Assembly (NCBI RefSeq): GCF_026712245.1
Contig: NZ_JAPPUY010000003.1
Coordinates: forward strand, 248,001 to 312,000
Source of the DNA: Roseateles hydrophilus
GTDB taxonomy: Bacteria > Pseudomonadota > Gammaproteobacteria > Burkholderiales > Burkholderiaceae_C
Length of the DNA stretch: 64,000 nt
Direction of reading: 5' to 3'
The number at the start of each line of letters is the position of its first letter. The stretch's first letter is position 1. The notes under the pieces are model-generated. The model had not been told where the DNA came from. It made no database searches and saw only the letters and a list, made by a program, of their open reading frames with translations. The position numbers and the translations under genes were made by a program. Shown here piece by piece: positions 42,641 through 53,981 of this stretch.

Positions 42641-42835
42641 ATGTTCAAGACCAATGTCGGCGGCGTCGACCGCATCGCCCGCATCGTTGCCGGCCTCGTG
42701 CTGCTGGCACTGGCCGTCACCGGCACCGTGGGCGCCTGGGGCTATGTCGGCCTCGTGCCGCTGGCCACCGGCTTGCTGAGCACCTGCCCGCTGTACTCGG
42801 TGCTGGGCTTCAACACCTGCCCGCTCAAGGGCTGA
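42641..42835 (+). CDS. DUF2892 (YgaP-like) membrane protein
   Basis: The 64-residue protein starts [22 protein letters not shown], the DUF2892 signature, has two hydrophobic segments and a [16 protein letters not shown] end with two conserved cysteines. Such proteins form the membrane part of sulfur-handling YgaP-type proteins. It follows the Crp/Fnr gene, which probably controls it. GAAGGAGAG precedes the ATG. Confidence 0.9.
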   Translation: MFKTNVGGVDRIARIVAGLVLLALAVTGTVGAWGYVGLVPLATGLLSTCPLYSVLGFNTCPLKG

Positions 42836-42870
42836 CGTCCGCCGGGCGGCGCGCGGCCGACAATGCCGCC

Positions 42871-43155
42871 ATGGACTGCCGCCCCCGTTGTGCCGCCTGC
42901 TGCATTGCGCCGTCGATCAGCTCGCCCATCCCCGGCCACCCGCAGGGCAAGCCGGCCGGTGTGCGCTGCGCGCAGCTGGACGATGAGCTGCGTTGCAGGA
43001 TCTTTGGCCGGCCCGAGCGCCCGGCCGTGTGCAGCTCGCTCGCGCCGCAGGAGGAGATGTGCGGCAGCAGCCGCGAGCAGGCGCTGCGCTGGCTGGGCTG
43101 GATGGAGGAGCAGACGGCGCCCCATCCGCCCGAACTGCCTGATCAGCCTGGCTGA
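42871..43155 (+). CDS. YkgJ-family cysteine-cluster protein
   Basis: The 94-residue protein has the zinc/iron-chelating pattern CRPRCAACC near the N-terminus, then [31 protein letters not shown] and EEMCG, the YkgJ order of cysteines. The role is unknown. Its last 13 bp overlap the 3' end of the convergent DUF2061 gene. Confidence 0.85.
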   Translation: MDCRPRCAACCIAPSISSPIPGHPQGKPAGVRCAQLDDELRCRIFGRPERPAVCSSLAPQEEMCGSSREQALRWLGWMEEQTAPHPPELPDQPG

Positions 43156-43370
43156 GCCACCGCCGCCGGGCGGCCGACGCGCCAACGCGCGCGCCAGGCC
43201 TGGGCGCGGGCATGGTCCCAGTACTTGTCGAAGAAGTAGTGCAGCACCGTGTTGGCCAGCGGTTCCAGGAAGGTCACCGCGCCCGCAATCGTCACGCTGC
43301 CCGTCAGCGCATAGGTGATGCTGAAGGCCGTGATCAGGTGCATGACGCCGAAGCAGAGGGTCTTGGTCAT
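43143..43370 (-). CDS. DUF2061 small membrane protein
   Basis: The 75-residue protein starts [25 protein letters not shown], has two membrane helices and the [20 protein letters not shown] motif of DUF2061. An upstream in-frame TTG (43403) is less likely as start. Its 3' end overlaps the convergent ykgJ-like gene. Confidence 0.85.
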   Translation of the reverse strand: MTKTLCFGVMHLITAFSITYALTGSVTIAGAVTFLEPLANTVLHYFFDKYWDHARAQAWRARWRVGRPAAVAQPG

Positions 43371-43459
43371 GGTGTCTATCGCCTGACTGGTTTGAATAGG
43401 CAAATGCTAATTATTCGCATCGGCCTTGGCCAATCAGTTCCGGCTATGCCGGCGATGGG

Positions 43460-43990
43460 CTAGCCCGCCGTACCCGGGCCGCTGACCTTGGCGGTCGCCG
43501 GCTGCCCGGTGGCGAGATCCTCGATCCAGGCTTCACAGGCGCCGCTATCGATGCGGCCGCGCACCGCGTAGCGCGCGCCGGCCCGGGGCGTGAAGTCCAC
43601 ATCGCCCACCGTGCGGCAGCTGGGCTGGGACAGGGCGACCACGGGCGACGCGTACTGCGTGGCGGCCTGCAGCCGCACGCGCGTGGGCCGCACGGCCAGT
43701 TCGTTGGTCAGCGCCACCGGCGTGACCGTCATGCTGCCGCCCTGGCCGGCGCGCCGTGTGGCGGTGCTGCTGCTGGCCAGCCGGCGGCCGTCCACGTGCG
43801 TGATCTCGAACACATGCAGCCGCTGCGGGCCGACCGCCTGCACCGCGTCCGCCACATTGGCCGTGGGGCCGTCGTAGTCGGCCGGCGTGGCGGGCTGGAA
43901 GGCGTCGAAATGCGGCAGGGTGGCGCAGCCCGCCAGGCTGGTGGCCAGCAGGGCGGTGGCGAGTGCAGGGAGGGCCGGGATGCGGGTCAT
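43460..43990 (-). CDS. putative lipoprotein, unknown function
   Basis: The 176-residue protein has a lipobox LAGC (about residue 22). The beta-rich body carries two Cys (SCRTVGD and SGACEAW) that could pair. I do not recognise a family. It lies 33 bp after the natB-like gene on the same strand. Confidence 0.65.
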   Translation of the reverse strand: MTRIPALPALATALLATSLAGCATLPHFDAFQPATPADYDGPTANVADAVQAVGPQRLHVFEITHVDGRRLASSSTATRRAGQGGSMTVTPVALTNELAVRPTRVRLQAATQYASPVVALSQPSCRTVGDVDFTPRAGARYAVRGRIDSGACEAWIEDLATGQPATAKVSGPGTAG

Positions 43991-44023
43991 GGCGGCGAGC
44001 CTACCGCGAGCCGGCCCCCGGGT

Positions 44024-45193
44024 TCAGCGTGCCACCGCCGCGCGCATCGAGCGGGCCACGTAGGCCAGCGCGCCGGCCGTGATCGCCACGCCGGTGATGA
44101 CGCCCGGCGCCACCTGCTCCCAGCGCAGCGCCTCGCCCTTGAGCACGGCCAGCATCAGCGTGTTCTGGGCCAGGCCGGGCACCCAGAGGTACCACGCCGC
44201 GTCGCCGCCCGGGTTCAGCAGGCTGACCATGGGCATCAGGCTGATGACGGTGACGATGAGCGTGCTGCTGGCCTGCGCTTCCTTGAAGGTCTTGGAGCGG
44301 ATGGCCAGCGCCATCAGCAGTCCCGACAGGCCGGCGGCCAGCGGGATCTGCAGCAGCCAGAAGGCCATTACCTCACCCATGCCGAACTGGAACATGGCCT
44401 GCAGGCTGTCGCTGCGGATCAGCCATTGCGCGGGCACGAAGCTCAGGCTGGCCAGCAGCGCCACGGCCATGCCCATCAGCGCCACGGCGCCCCACTTGCC
44501 GGCCACGATGGCGCCATGCGGTGCCGGGTTCATCAGCAGCGGCTCCAGCGAGCCGCGTTCGCGCTCGCCGGCCGTGCTGTCCAGCGCGGCGCTCAGCGCG
44601 CCGTACAGCACCGCCATGATGATGAACATCGGGATGATGCTGGTCAGCCGCGCGGCGCGGGCCTGGGCACTGGCCAGGTCGCGCTCCTGCACGTCCACGG
44701 GTTGCAGCAACTGCGTGGACACACCGCGCAGCGCCATGTTCAGCGCGGCCCGCTCGTTGTTGAAGCCCATCAGCAGGCGCTGCACCGAGCCCACGCCGGC
44801 CGCGGCGCGCTGGTTGGCGCTGTCGCTGACGATTTCCACCGTGGGCGCCTCGCCGGCCAGCAACTGGGCCTCGAAGTCCTTGGGCACCACGAGCACGGGC
44901 TCCAGCAGCCGCGTGGCGCGCAGTTGGGCTTCGTAGTCGGCCGGCGCGGCCTTGAGGGTGTAGGTCTGGCGCTCGATGAAGTTCTGCAGCGTGGGCGCGT
45001 GTTCCAGGCCCACCACCATCAGCTCGCGCCGCTCGGCGCGTTCCTCCAGCGAGGCGATCAGGCCCGACAGCGCCGCCAGCAGCAGCGGCCCCATCAGCAG
45101 TGCCGGTACCAGGATGCGCAGCAGCGTGCGCCGGTCGCGCAGTGCGTCGGCCAGTTCCTTGGCGAAGACGATCCAGGTCTTGTGCTTGTTCAT
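44024..45193 (-). CDS. natB: ABC transporter permease, NatB type
   Basis: The 389-residue permease has one N-terminal helix (about 25-47), a large extracytoplasmic domain (about 50-180) and five C-terminal helices, the ABC-2/NatB architecture. ERERGSLEPLLMNP and the QASSTLIVTVISLMPM stretch are typical. It overlaps the ATPase gene by 4 bp. The family exports Na+ or unknown substrates. Confidence 0.88.
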   Translation of the reverse strand: MNKHKTWIVFAKELADALRDRRTLLRILVPALLMGPLLLAALSGLIASLEERAERRELMVVGLEHAPTLQNFIERQTYTLKAAPADYEAQLRATRLLEPVLVVPKDFEAQLLAGEAPTVEIVSDSANQRAAAGVGSVQRLLMGFNNERAALNMALRGVSTQLLQPVDVQERDLASAQARAARLTSIIPMFIIMAVLYGALSAALDSTAGERERGSLEPLLMNPAPHGAIVAGKWGAVALMGMAVALLASLSFVPAQWLIRSDSLQAMFQFGMGEVMAFWLLQIPLAAGLSGLLMALAIRSKTFKEAQASSTLIVTVISLMPMVSLLNPGGDAAWYLWVPGLAQNTLMLAVLKGEALRWEQVAPGVITGVAITAGALAYVARSMRAAVAR

Positions 45194-45972
45194 GCCGCAG
45201 CCTCCTCGGGAAATGCGAGCTTCACGAAGGCGTCCTCGAAACGGGATTCGCCGGCTTGCTGCAGCAGCGCGGGCACGCTGCCGCGGGCCACGCTGCGGCC
45301 CTTGGAGACGACGACCACCTCGTCGCACAGCAGCTCCACCTCCTGCATGATGTGCGTGGAGAAGACGATGCACTTGCCGCCGCCCTCCGGGCTGCGCAGC
45401 CAGCGCAGTGCCTCGCGCAGCGCGCGCGTGGCCAGCACGTCCAGGCCGTTGGTGGGCTCGTCCAGCACGATGTTGGCGGGGTCATGCACCAGCGCACGGG
45501 CCAGGGCCGTCTTCATGCGCTCGCCCTGGCTGAAGCCGTCGGCGCGGCGGTCGAGGATGTTCTTCATCTCCAGCAGCCGGGCCAGCTCGTCGGCGCGGGC
45601 GTTGGCCGCATCGGCGTTCATGCCTTGCAGGCGGCCGAAGTAGATGATGTTCTCGCGGGCCGACAGGCGCGGGTACAGGCCATGCGCGTCGCCCAGGATG
45701 CCCATGCGGGACAAGGCTTTCAGCGGGTCGTCCTGCACGGTGATGCCGTCGACCGTGATGCGGCCCTGGTCAGGCGCGAACAGCCCGGCCAGCATGCGCA
45801 GCGTGGTGGTCTTGCCGGCACCGTTGGCGCCCAGCAGCCCGGTGATGCGGCCATCGGCGGCGTTCAGGCTCACGCCCTGCACCGCATGCACGGTGCGCTT
45901 CTCGCCGCGCTTGAACAGGCCGGCACCGGTGCGGCTGGTGAACTGCTTGTGGACGTCATGGATCTCGATCAT
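45190..45972 (-). CDS. natA: ABC transporter ATPase, NatA type
   Basis: The 260-residue ATPase has Walker A GANGAGKTTT (about 48-57), signature FSQGERMKTALARAL, Walker B NIVLDEPTNGLD and the H-loop in VFSTHIMQEVE. It energises the NatB-type permease. Both ends overlap neighbours by 4 bp, forming a tightly coupled hydrolase-natA-natB operon. Confidence 0.93.
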   Translation of the reverse strand: MIEIHDVHKQFTSRTGAGLFKRGEKRTVHAVQGVSLNAADGRITGLLGANGAGKTTTLRMLAGLFAPDQGRITVDGITVQDDPLKALSRMGILGDAHGLYPRLSARENIIYFGRLQGMNADAANARADELARLLEMKNILDRRADGFSQGERMKTALARALVHDPANIVLDEPTNGLDVLATRALREALRWLRSPEGGGKCIVFSTHIMQEVELLCDEVVVVSKGRSVARGSVPALLQQAGESRFEDAFVKLAFPEEAAA

Positions 45973-47423
45973 TGGGGGCTCCCTTCGCGCACGGGCTGGA
46001 AGGCGGTGGGGCGCGGGATGCGGGTGGCGCAGGCTGCGTCCTGGGGCAGGGCGGCGGTGTCGGTCTTGGCGTCGATGAAGCGGAAGATCACGTCCCGCAT
46101 GCAGCCCACGCCGGTCAGGCCGTGGCCGGCCTCGGGCACCACCACATGCTGCACGCGGGCCGGCTGGCCGGCGGCCAGGGCCTGCACGACGCGCTCGCCG
46201 TGGCGCGGTGGCGTGACGGGGTCGGCCCCGCCGCTGAGCACCAGCACCGGGCTGGGCGCGGCCGGGACCTTGTAGAAGTCGGCCGGCACGTCGCCGCGGG
46301 GCCAGGTCTTGCACACGCGCGCGTACATGTCGGCGTCGAAGCGGCCGTAGTCTGCCCCGGGCTGGTCGGTCGCGCCGTCCAGGCGCGGCGCATCCTCGGC
46401 GCACACCACCGAGAAGTGCATGCCCATCGCCAGTTTCATGCCCTTGCGGCCGGCGAAGGCACTGGTCAGGCCGAACAGCCCGTCGAAGCGGCCCTCCTGG
46501 GCGGCCGCCCGGATGGCGGCCGGCAGGGCTGCGCCCAGCGCGGGCTGGTACAGCGGTGCCCGCACGGCGCGCAGCAGCAGCGCGCGGTCCACCGTGAATT
46601 GCTCGGGCTTGCCCGTCATCGGGTGGGCCACGCTGACCGTGCGCGGCAGTGAGGCCAGCAGCTTCTGCCAGTCCTCGCGCAGGCCGGGGAAGGTCTTGGC
46701 GTGGGCGTCGATGAGCTTGTCCAGCGCGGCCTGCGTGTCGGTCGAGAAGCTGGCCGGCAGCACCATGTCCGGCGGCGCGATGCCGTCGATGACGGTGCGG
46801 CGCACCTTGCTCGGGAACTGGCGCAGGTACTCCAGCGCGGCGCGTGTGCCGTAGCTGCCGCCTTCCAGGTTCCACTGCGGCACGCCTAGATGCTCGCGCA
46901 CGGCGTCCATGTCCTGCATGGCGATGGTGGTCGTGTAGAAGCGCAGGTCGCCGTGCGGCAGCTTCTCCAGCGTGGCGCGGCAGGCGTCCAGGCGGCGCAG
47001 CTGCGCGGCCGTGTCCAGCTGCTCGGTCAGCGGCAGCTTGCTGTCGTCAGGGCAGTCCAGGCGGGCGGAGCGGCCGGTGCCGCGCTGGTCGATGAAGACC
47101 AGGTCGCGCCGGTTGTTCAAGCGCGACAGGCGCTGCAGCATCAGCGGCGCCAGCTCGATGGCGCTCTGGCCAGGCCCGCCGGCCAGCACCAGCACGGCGT
47201 CCGGCTGCTTGTTGCGCGCCATCGCGGGCGCGACGACGAAGTGGACATCGATCTTCACGCCGTCCGGCCGCGCCGGGTCCAGCGGGCGCTGCAGGCTGCC
47301 GCAGCGCAGCTCGTTGGGAATGCCGTCGATGCGGCAGGGCTTGAGCGGGCTGTTTGCCGCTGCCGCGCTGCCGGTGCCGGCCAGAGTCAGGAGGGCCAGC
47401 AGGCCTCCACGCCAATCACGCAT
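45969..47423 (-). CDS. secreted alpha/beta-hydrolase (TAP/proline-iminopeptidase-like)
   Basis: The 484-residue precursor has a signal peptide. The oxyanion stretch is LVLAGGPGQSA, the nucleophile is S190 in EGGSYGTRAALEYL, the acid is in LSGGADPVTPP and the His is in PEAGHGLTGVGC. The split arrangement with a large cap and a C-terminal Cys-containing region matches tripeptidyl aminopeptidase-type S33 enzymes. It opens the natAB operon, which is an unusual pairing. Confidence 0.9.
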   Translation of the reverse strand: MRDWRGGLLALLTLAGTGSAAAANSPLKPCRIDGIPNELRCGSLQRPLDPARPDGVKIDVHFVVAPAMARNKQPDAVLVLAGGPGQSAIELAPLMLQRLSRLNNRRDLVFIDQRGTGRSARLDCPDDSKLPLTEQLDTAAQLRRLDACRATLEKLPHGDLRFYTTTIAMQDMDAVREHLGVPQWNLEGGSYGTRAALEYLRQFPSKVRRTVIDGIAPPDMVLPASFSTDTQAALDKLIDAHAKTFPGLREDWQKLLASLPRTVSVAHPMTGKPEQFTVDRALLLRAVRAPLYQPALGAALPAAIRAAAQEGRFDGLFGLTSAFAGRKGMKLAMGMHFSVVCAEDAPRLDGATDQPGADYGRFDADMYARVCKTWPRGDVPADFYKVPAAPSPVLVLSGGADPVTPPRHGERVVQALAAGQPARVQHVVVPEAGHGLTGVGCMRDVIFRFIDAKTDTAALPQDAACATRIPRPTAFQPVREGSPQ

Positions 47424-47545
47424 GACTTCTCTCGGGAAGTTGGGAGTGGCGCGAGTATCTGGTGTGGCCGGGGGGCTTCAGGGCCTGCGTCGGGCGAACG
47501 GCGGTTCGGGCCACACCAGCGGCCCGAAACCGCGGATGGCTGGTG

Positions 47546-49108
47546 TCAGCCCTTGCGCGTCAGCAGGCCCTGGCAGGCGGCGCGGGCCTTGGCGTCGCTG
47601 CCGTCCAGCTGGCCGCACACGCCGTCCAGCTGGCTCTTGAGCCGGCCCACGGCGGCGGCCTGGGCAGGGCTCTTGTTCCAGTCGGCCAGCAGCGAGGCCA
47701 CCTTCTTCAGCGAGCGCTCGCTGCGCTCGTAGAAGGCGCCGGGGTCCTTGGCGGCCTCGGCAAACAGCTGGGCGGCCGCCTTCTCGATGCGCGCCGTGTC
47801 CTCGGGCGCCAGCTCCACCAGCGCGCCCAGGTAGTTGGCGCCCCACTGCAGCCGCGTGGCCGGGCCCTCGCTCTTGTTGAAGGCCTCCTCGTACCAGCGC
47901 AGCGCCTCGGCCTTCTGGCCCTGCTTCTTGGCGTTGCCGCCCAGCTGGCTCATCAGGTAGTAGGGCGAGTGGCTGCGCGCCAGCGCGGACTTGAGCAGGT
48001 CGTCGCTGTCCTTCCACAGCCCGGCGCGGCCCAGCAGGTGGGCGGCCTGGGTGATGACGGCCTGGCGCTCGTAGCCGTCGGTGATCTCGCGGTTGGCGCG
48101 TGCGGTCTGCTCGCGGGCCTCGGCCAGCAGCGCGGCGGGCAGGGCCTTGGGATGGGGCTCGTCGCGGGCGGTGTCCAGCCGGGCCAGCTCGATGCGGCCC
48201 TGCAGCGCGCTGAGGCGGTCGGCGCGGGACAGCGAGGTGTCGGCGTTGAGCCGCTTCAGCGTGGCGTCGAAGTCGGCGCTCAGCTGCGTGCGGGCGTCGC
48301 CGGCCGTGGGCGTGAACGCGCGCACCAGGTCGCGGGCCTCGTTGGTCAGCACGTCCATCTGCGCGCGCGACTGCGCCGCATCGGCCAGCAGCGCGCGCAG
48401 GCGCGGCAGCTGGGCAGCGTCGGCCGCCTTGCCCTCGGCCAGCGTGCCGACCGACTTCAGCCACAGCCGCGTGGCGGTCTCGGCATCGGCGCCCTCGCTG
48501 GCGCGGGCCAGTTGCGCCAGCGTCGCCGGGCGCTCGGCCACCGGCAGCAGTTGCTGCTCGTCCGTCTCCCAGCCGTAGAAGCCCAGCAGCCGCCATTCGT
48601 TGGCGTTGAGCTTCTTGCCGGCGCGGGCATCGGCCAGCACGGCCTTCACGGGGCGGCCGCTGGATAGGCCCAGCTGCAGCACCTTCATGACCTGGGCCGC
48701 ATCGGCCTCGCCGGGCAGGCGCGTGATCTCGCTGCCGGCGGGGTTGAACAGGATCAGCGTCGGGTAGCCGCGCACCTTGAAGCGCGTGCCCAGCTTCTGC
48801 GCGCCCGGCGCGTCACCGTCGATGCTGACGGCAACGAAGGCCTTGCTCTGGTCGATGAAGTCCGCGCGGTTGAACAGCGTGGCCTTGAGCTGGTTGCACG
48901 GCGGGCACCATTTGGCGCCCCAGTACAGCAGCACCGGCTTCTTCTCGGCGGCGGCGCGGGCGAAGGCGCGGTCGATGTCGGCGTCGGCCGCGGCGGCCTG
49001 CCACGAGACACCCGGGCCGGGCGCCGCGTGGGCGGGCAGGGCGGGGGCGAACAGCAGGGCGGCAGCCAGCGCGGTGGCGGGGGCGGCAAGGGCGAAGAGG
49101 TGCTTCAT
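47546..49108 (-). CDS. exported thioredoxin-fold protein with long helical C-terminus
   Basis: The 520-residue protein has a signal peptide (ALPAHA-A). A thioredoxin domain at about 45-150 carries the active site WCPPC (67-71) and the cis-Pro in GYPTLI. A roughly 360-residue helical-repeat region follows, rich in Ala/Leu and TPR-like in periodicity. It is probably a periplasmic disulfide-active protein with a protein-interaction scaffold. The C-terminal half has no named family that I recognise. Confidence 0.82.
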   Translation of the reverse strand: MKHLFALAAPATALAAALLFAPALPAHAAPGPGVSWQAAAADADIDRAFARAAAEKKPVLLYWGAKWCPPCNQLKATLFNRADFIDQSKAFVAVSIDGDAPGAQKLGTRFKVRGYPTLILFNPAGSEITRLPGEADAAQVMKVLQLGLSSGRPVKAVLADARAGKKLNANEWRLLGFYGWETDEQQLLPVAERPATLAQLARASEGADAETATRLWLKSVGTLAEGKAADAAQLPRLRALLADAAQSRAQMDVLTNEARDLVRAFTPTAGDARTQLSADFDATLKRLNADTSLSRADRLSALQGRIELARLDTARDEPHPKALPAALLAEAREQTARANREITDGYERQAVITQAAHLLGRAGLWKDSDDLLKSALARSHSPYYLMSQLGGNAKKQGQKAEALRWYEEAFNKSEGPATRLQWGANYLGALVELAPEDTARIEKAAAQLFAEAAKDPGAFYERSERSLKKVASLLADWNKSPAQAAAVGRLKSQLDGVCGQLDGSDAKARAACQGLLTRKG

Positions 49109-49175
49109 CGGGCCTGGAGGTCGATCGTGTCGAGGCGGCGATTGTGAGCCGTGCGCGCCGCCGCAGAATCAGTGC

Positions 49176-49862
49176 ATGCCGAATAAGCACAAGCCGTCGC
49201 TGGACGAAGCCCTGGCCGCGCTGCAGGCCGCCGCCCGGCCCGAGGCGCTGGCCGGCATGGCGCGCTTCGGCCTGACCGGGGACGGGCGGCTCGGCCTGGC
49301 CGTGCCCCGCCTGCGCGCGCTGGCCCGCGAGTTCGGGCGCGATCACGAGCTGGCGCTGGCCCTGTGGGACACCGGCATCCCGGATGCGCAGATCCTGGCC
49401 GGCATGGTGGCCGAGCCGGCGCGCCTGACGCTGGCGCAGATGGATCACTGGGTGGCTGGCCTGGCGGCCTGGGACGTGTGCGACCAGGCCTGCCTCAATG
49501 CCTTCGTGCGCAGCCCGCTGGCCTGGGAGGCCATCCCGCGCTGGGCCGCGCGCGAGCGCGAGTTCGAGCGGCGTGCTGGTTTCGCGCTGCTGGCGGTGGC
49601 CGCGGTGCATCACAAGCAGCGGCCCGATGCCGACTTTCTCGCCCGCCTGCCGCTCATCGACGCCGCGGCCGACGACAACCGCAACTTCGTTCGCAAGGCC
49701 GTCAACTGGGCGCTGCGCCAGATCGGCAAGCGCAGCCCCGGCCTGCACGGGCCCGCCCTGCAACTGGCGCAGCGGCTGTGCGAGCGCGACGAGGCCGCCG
49801 CCCGCTGGATCGGCCACGACGCCCGCCGGGAGCTGCTGAAAATGGGGTCGGAGTCCATTTGA
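49176..49862 (+). CDS. DNA alkylation repair protein (AlkD-like HEAT repeat)
   Basis: The 228-residue all-helical protein matches the AlkC/AlkD superfamily: helical HEAT-like repeats and a catalytic-type segment around WDVCDQACLNAF, followed by REREFERRAGFALLAVAAVHHK and NFVRKAVNWALRQIGKRS. AlkD glycosylases remove N3- and N7-alkylpurines. The last five residues (GSESI) and the stop are encoded by a REP-like repeat, so the original C-terminus may have been altered. Confidence 0.87.
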   Translation: MPNKHKPSLDEALAALQAAARPEALAGMARFGLTGDGRLGLAVPRLRALAREFGRDHELALALWDTGIPDAQILAGMVAEPARLTLAQMDHWVAGLAAWDVCDQACLNAFVRSPLAWEAIPRWAAREREFERRAGFALLAVAAVHHKQRPDADFLARLPLIDAAADDNRNFVRKAVNWALRQIGKRSPGLHGPALQLAQRLCERDEAAARWIGHDARRELLKMGSESI

Positions 49863-49931
49863 CGCGTTGGACGGCGCGGCCCGCGCCCCGTGGCGCGCAG
49901 CGCCCGGGGCGTTGAAATGGACTCTGACCCC
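49841..49931. repeat. REP-like inverted repeat at the alkD 3' end
   Basis: GGGGTCGGAGTCCATTT (49844-49860) and AAATGGACTCTGACCCC (49915-49931) are inverted copies with one mismatch. They flank a G/C-rich, internally palindromic 54-bp core. The GGGGTCAGAGTC core resembles repeats mobilised by REP-associated tyrosine transposases in beta- and gammaproteobacteria (from recall). No transposase is nearby. Confidence 0.7.
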
Positions 49932-50090
49932 AGTTTCACTCCCCCCTTTGGAGGGATGTCGGGGGAGGCGCGGGGGCTGTCTCCCCCGTCGTCCCACCTT
50001 CTGGGTGATGTTGGCGATGCGCCCCGGCGCCGATGCTGACGGCATGACGTTGTTCACGACGTCGCCGCCAACACCGCACGGGAGTCCGCC

Positions 50091-50300
50091 ATGTTCTTCA
50101 CGTCCTCGCAGCAACCCTGGACCCAGCCCAAGGCCGTTTCCATGCTGGCCACGCCGATGCGCGCACCGGCTGTGCCTGCGGTGAGCAAGCCCGAGTGCTG
50201 CGGCTGGTTCGACTCCAGCTTCGACCTGGCAGCCGGCCTGGACGTCACTGAGCAGGACTGCAACACGCTCTACCAGCTCTGGGACCTGTCGCAGCGCTGA
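50091..50300 (+). CDS. small protein, unknown function
   Basis: The 69-residue frame has GGGAG upstream of the ATG and ends inside a strong hairpin. It contains SKPECCGWFDSSFDLAAGLDV and ends NTLYQLWDLSQR. No family is recognised. The ordered aromatic/acidic C-terminal half and the terminator placement support a real gene. Confidence 0.55.
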   Translation: MFFTSSQQPWTQPKAVSMLATPMRAPAVPAVSKPECCGWFDSSFDLAAGLDVTEQDCNTLYQLWDLSQR

Positions 50301-50320
50301 GCGCGCCGTGCGCGCTCAGC
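50296..50320. terminator. hairpin after the small gene
   Basis: GCTGAGCGCG/CGCGCTCAGC is a perfect 10-bp stem with a 5-nt loop containing the stop codon region. It lacks a T-tract. It separates the small gene from the convergent fadH gene. Confidence 0.5.
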
Positions 50321-50330
50321 CTGCAGGTGC

Positions 50331-52391
<2,061 letters not shown>

Positions 52392-52573
52392 CTAAACAGC
52401 GCTCGTCGAGATGGATTGGAGCCGCCTCCTCAAAGCGCCCCCGGGTTTTCCAGCAACAGTTCTTCACCCGGTGCTAGATGGCGGAAATGGCGAGGTCGCT
52501 GGCTTGAGTTCTAATCGCCAGTCCGCTTTCCTGGGGATAGGCCCGGCGGCAAGGTTTTTTCGGAGAGTTCTCG

Positions 52574-53896
52574 ATGCGATTCACCCCCTGGGCCCACCGG
52601 CTGGCCCTGACGCTGAGCCTGTCGGCCGCTGCCGCTCTGACCGCCTGCGGCGGCGGTGGCAGCAGTGACAGCAAAACGCAGGTTCGCCTGCTGAACGCCA
52701 CACGCTCGTACGCCCAGCTGGATCTGACGGTCAACGACAAGACCATCAACAGCAAGGTGGCCTACGCCGCCGTGGGTGAATACGGCACCGTGGACACCAA
52801 CAGCACCGCCACGCGCGTGCTGACCAGCGATGTGGGCACCAGCGTCTCGGCCACCACGCCGACGCTCAACGCTGGCAGCAACTACACGTACATCACCTAC
52901 GGCTTCGCAGGTGCGGTTCGTACCACGCTGCTGGAAGAGACCCAGACGGCGCCTGAGGCCAACAAGGCCAAGCTGCTGGTGCTGAACCTGTCGCCTGACG
53001 CTGGTGCACTTGACATTTACGTCACCACAGCAGCGGATTGCTCCCTCACGTCGGACACTGCCTTGGCGACCAACCTGCAGGGGGGCTCGGGTAGCGGCTA
53101 CATCCAGATCAACTCTGGCAACTTCCGTGTCTGTGTGACAGGCTACAACAAGCGCAGCGACCTGCGCCTGAACATTCCTGCTATCACGCTGGACTCGGCG
53201 AGCGTGAACACGCTTGTTCTGACCGCTACCGACGGCGGTGTGCTGGTCAACGGCATCACGCTGGTTCAGAAGGGTGCCGTTAAGAACTACGCGAACACGC
53301 AAAGCCGCGTGCGCACCGTCGCAGCGCTGAGCGGTGCCGGTCAGGTGACGTCGTCCATCAACAGCTCGACGATGCTCACCAACGCTGCCAGTCCGCTGAT
53401 CAGCGACTACGTCACGACGAACTCTGGCGCTACCAGCCAATTCAGCATCAATGTGAACGGTACGCCGCGCAGTTTCACAGCGCCGACACTGGGTGCGGGC
53501 AAGGACACCACACTGCTGGTCTGGGGTGACCCGGCGGATCCGAAGCTGGCTGTGCTGGATGATGACAATCGCCTGCCTACCGTTTCAGGTGATGTGAAGG
53601 TTCGTTTGGTCAATGCGCTGCCTACGGCTGGCGCTGGTCTGAACGTGTCGTTTGGCTCCATTGCGTCCAACGTCCCAGCCGGCAGCGCCTCTACGTTCAG
53701 CACGACGAGTTCGTCGTCTACCGGTGTGCAGGTCGATCTGAATGTGCCGGCGATCGGCACGATTTACACGAACTCGGCGCTGGTTTTCCCTTCCAACAGC
53801 GTCTGGACCTTCTTTGCCGCGCCGACCACGGCAGCAACCACCACCAACTCGCCTGTGGTGGGCTACACCGGTCTGCCCAAGCGCGAGCGTCCTTAA
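52574..53896 (+). CDS. DUF4397-domain lipoprotein
   Basis: The 440-residue lipoprotein (LTAC lipobox, Gly/Ser tether GGGGSS) carries two beta-rich repeats with the DUF4397 feel: VRLLNATRSYAQLDLTVND and a second half starting VKVRLVNALPTAGAGLNVSFG. It is Ser/Thr/Asn-rich, which suggests a surface-exposed envelope protein. Third-position A/T use is higher than in neighbouring genes. It ends in a good terminator. Confidence 0.82.
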   Translation: MRFTPWAHRLALTLSLSAAAALTACGGGGSSDSKTQVRLLNATRSYAQLDLTVNDKTINSKVAYAAVGEYGTVDTNSTATRVLTSDVGTSVSATTPTLNAGSNYTYITYGFAGAVRTTLLEETQTAPEANKAKLLVLNLSPDAGALDIYVTTAADCSLTSDTALATNLQGGSGSGYIQINSGNFRVCVTGYNKRSDLRLNIPAITLDSASVNTLVLTATDGGVLVNGITLVQKGAVKNYANTQSRVRTVAALSGAGQVTSSINSSTMLTNAASPLISDYVTTNSGATSQFSINVNGTPRSFTAPTLGAGKDTTLLVWGDPADPKLAVLDDDNRLPTVSGDVKVRLVNALPTAGAGLNVSFGSIASNVPAGSASTFSTTSSSSTGVQVDLNVPAIGTIYTNSALVFPSNSVWTFFAAPTTAATTTNSPVVGYTGLPKRERP

Positions 53897-53920
53897 GCGG
53901 CGTTGGCGTGTCTTCACGCC

Positions 53921-53953
53921 AAGCCCCCGTGCCCACCGGCCGGGGGCTTTTTT
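53921..53953 (+). terminator. rho-independent terminator
   Basis: AAGCCCCCG (53921-53929) and CGGGGGCTT (53941-53949) form a 9-bp stem followed by TTTTTT. It terminates the DUF4397 lipoprotein gene. Confidence 0.9.
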
Positions 53954-53981
53954 CATGCGCGGCTGCGGCGAAGATGGCGGC

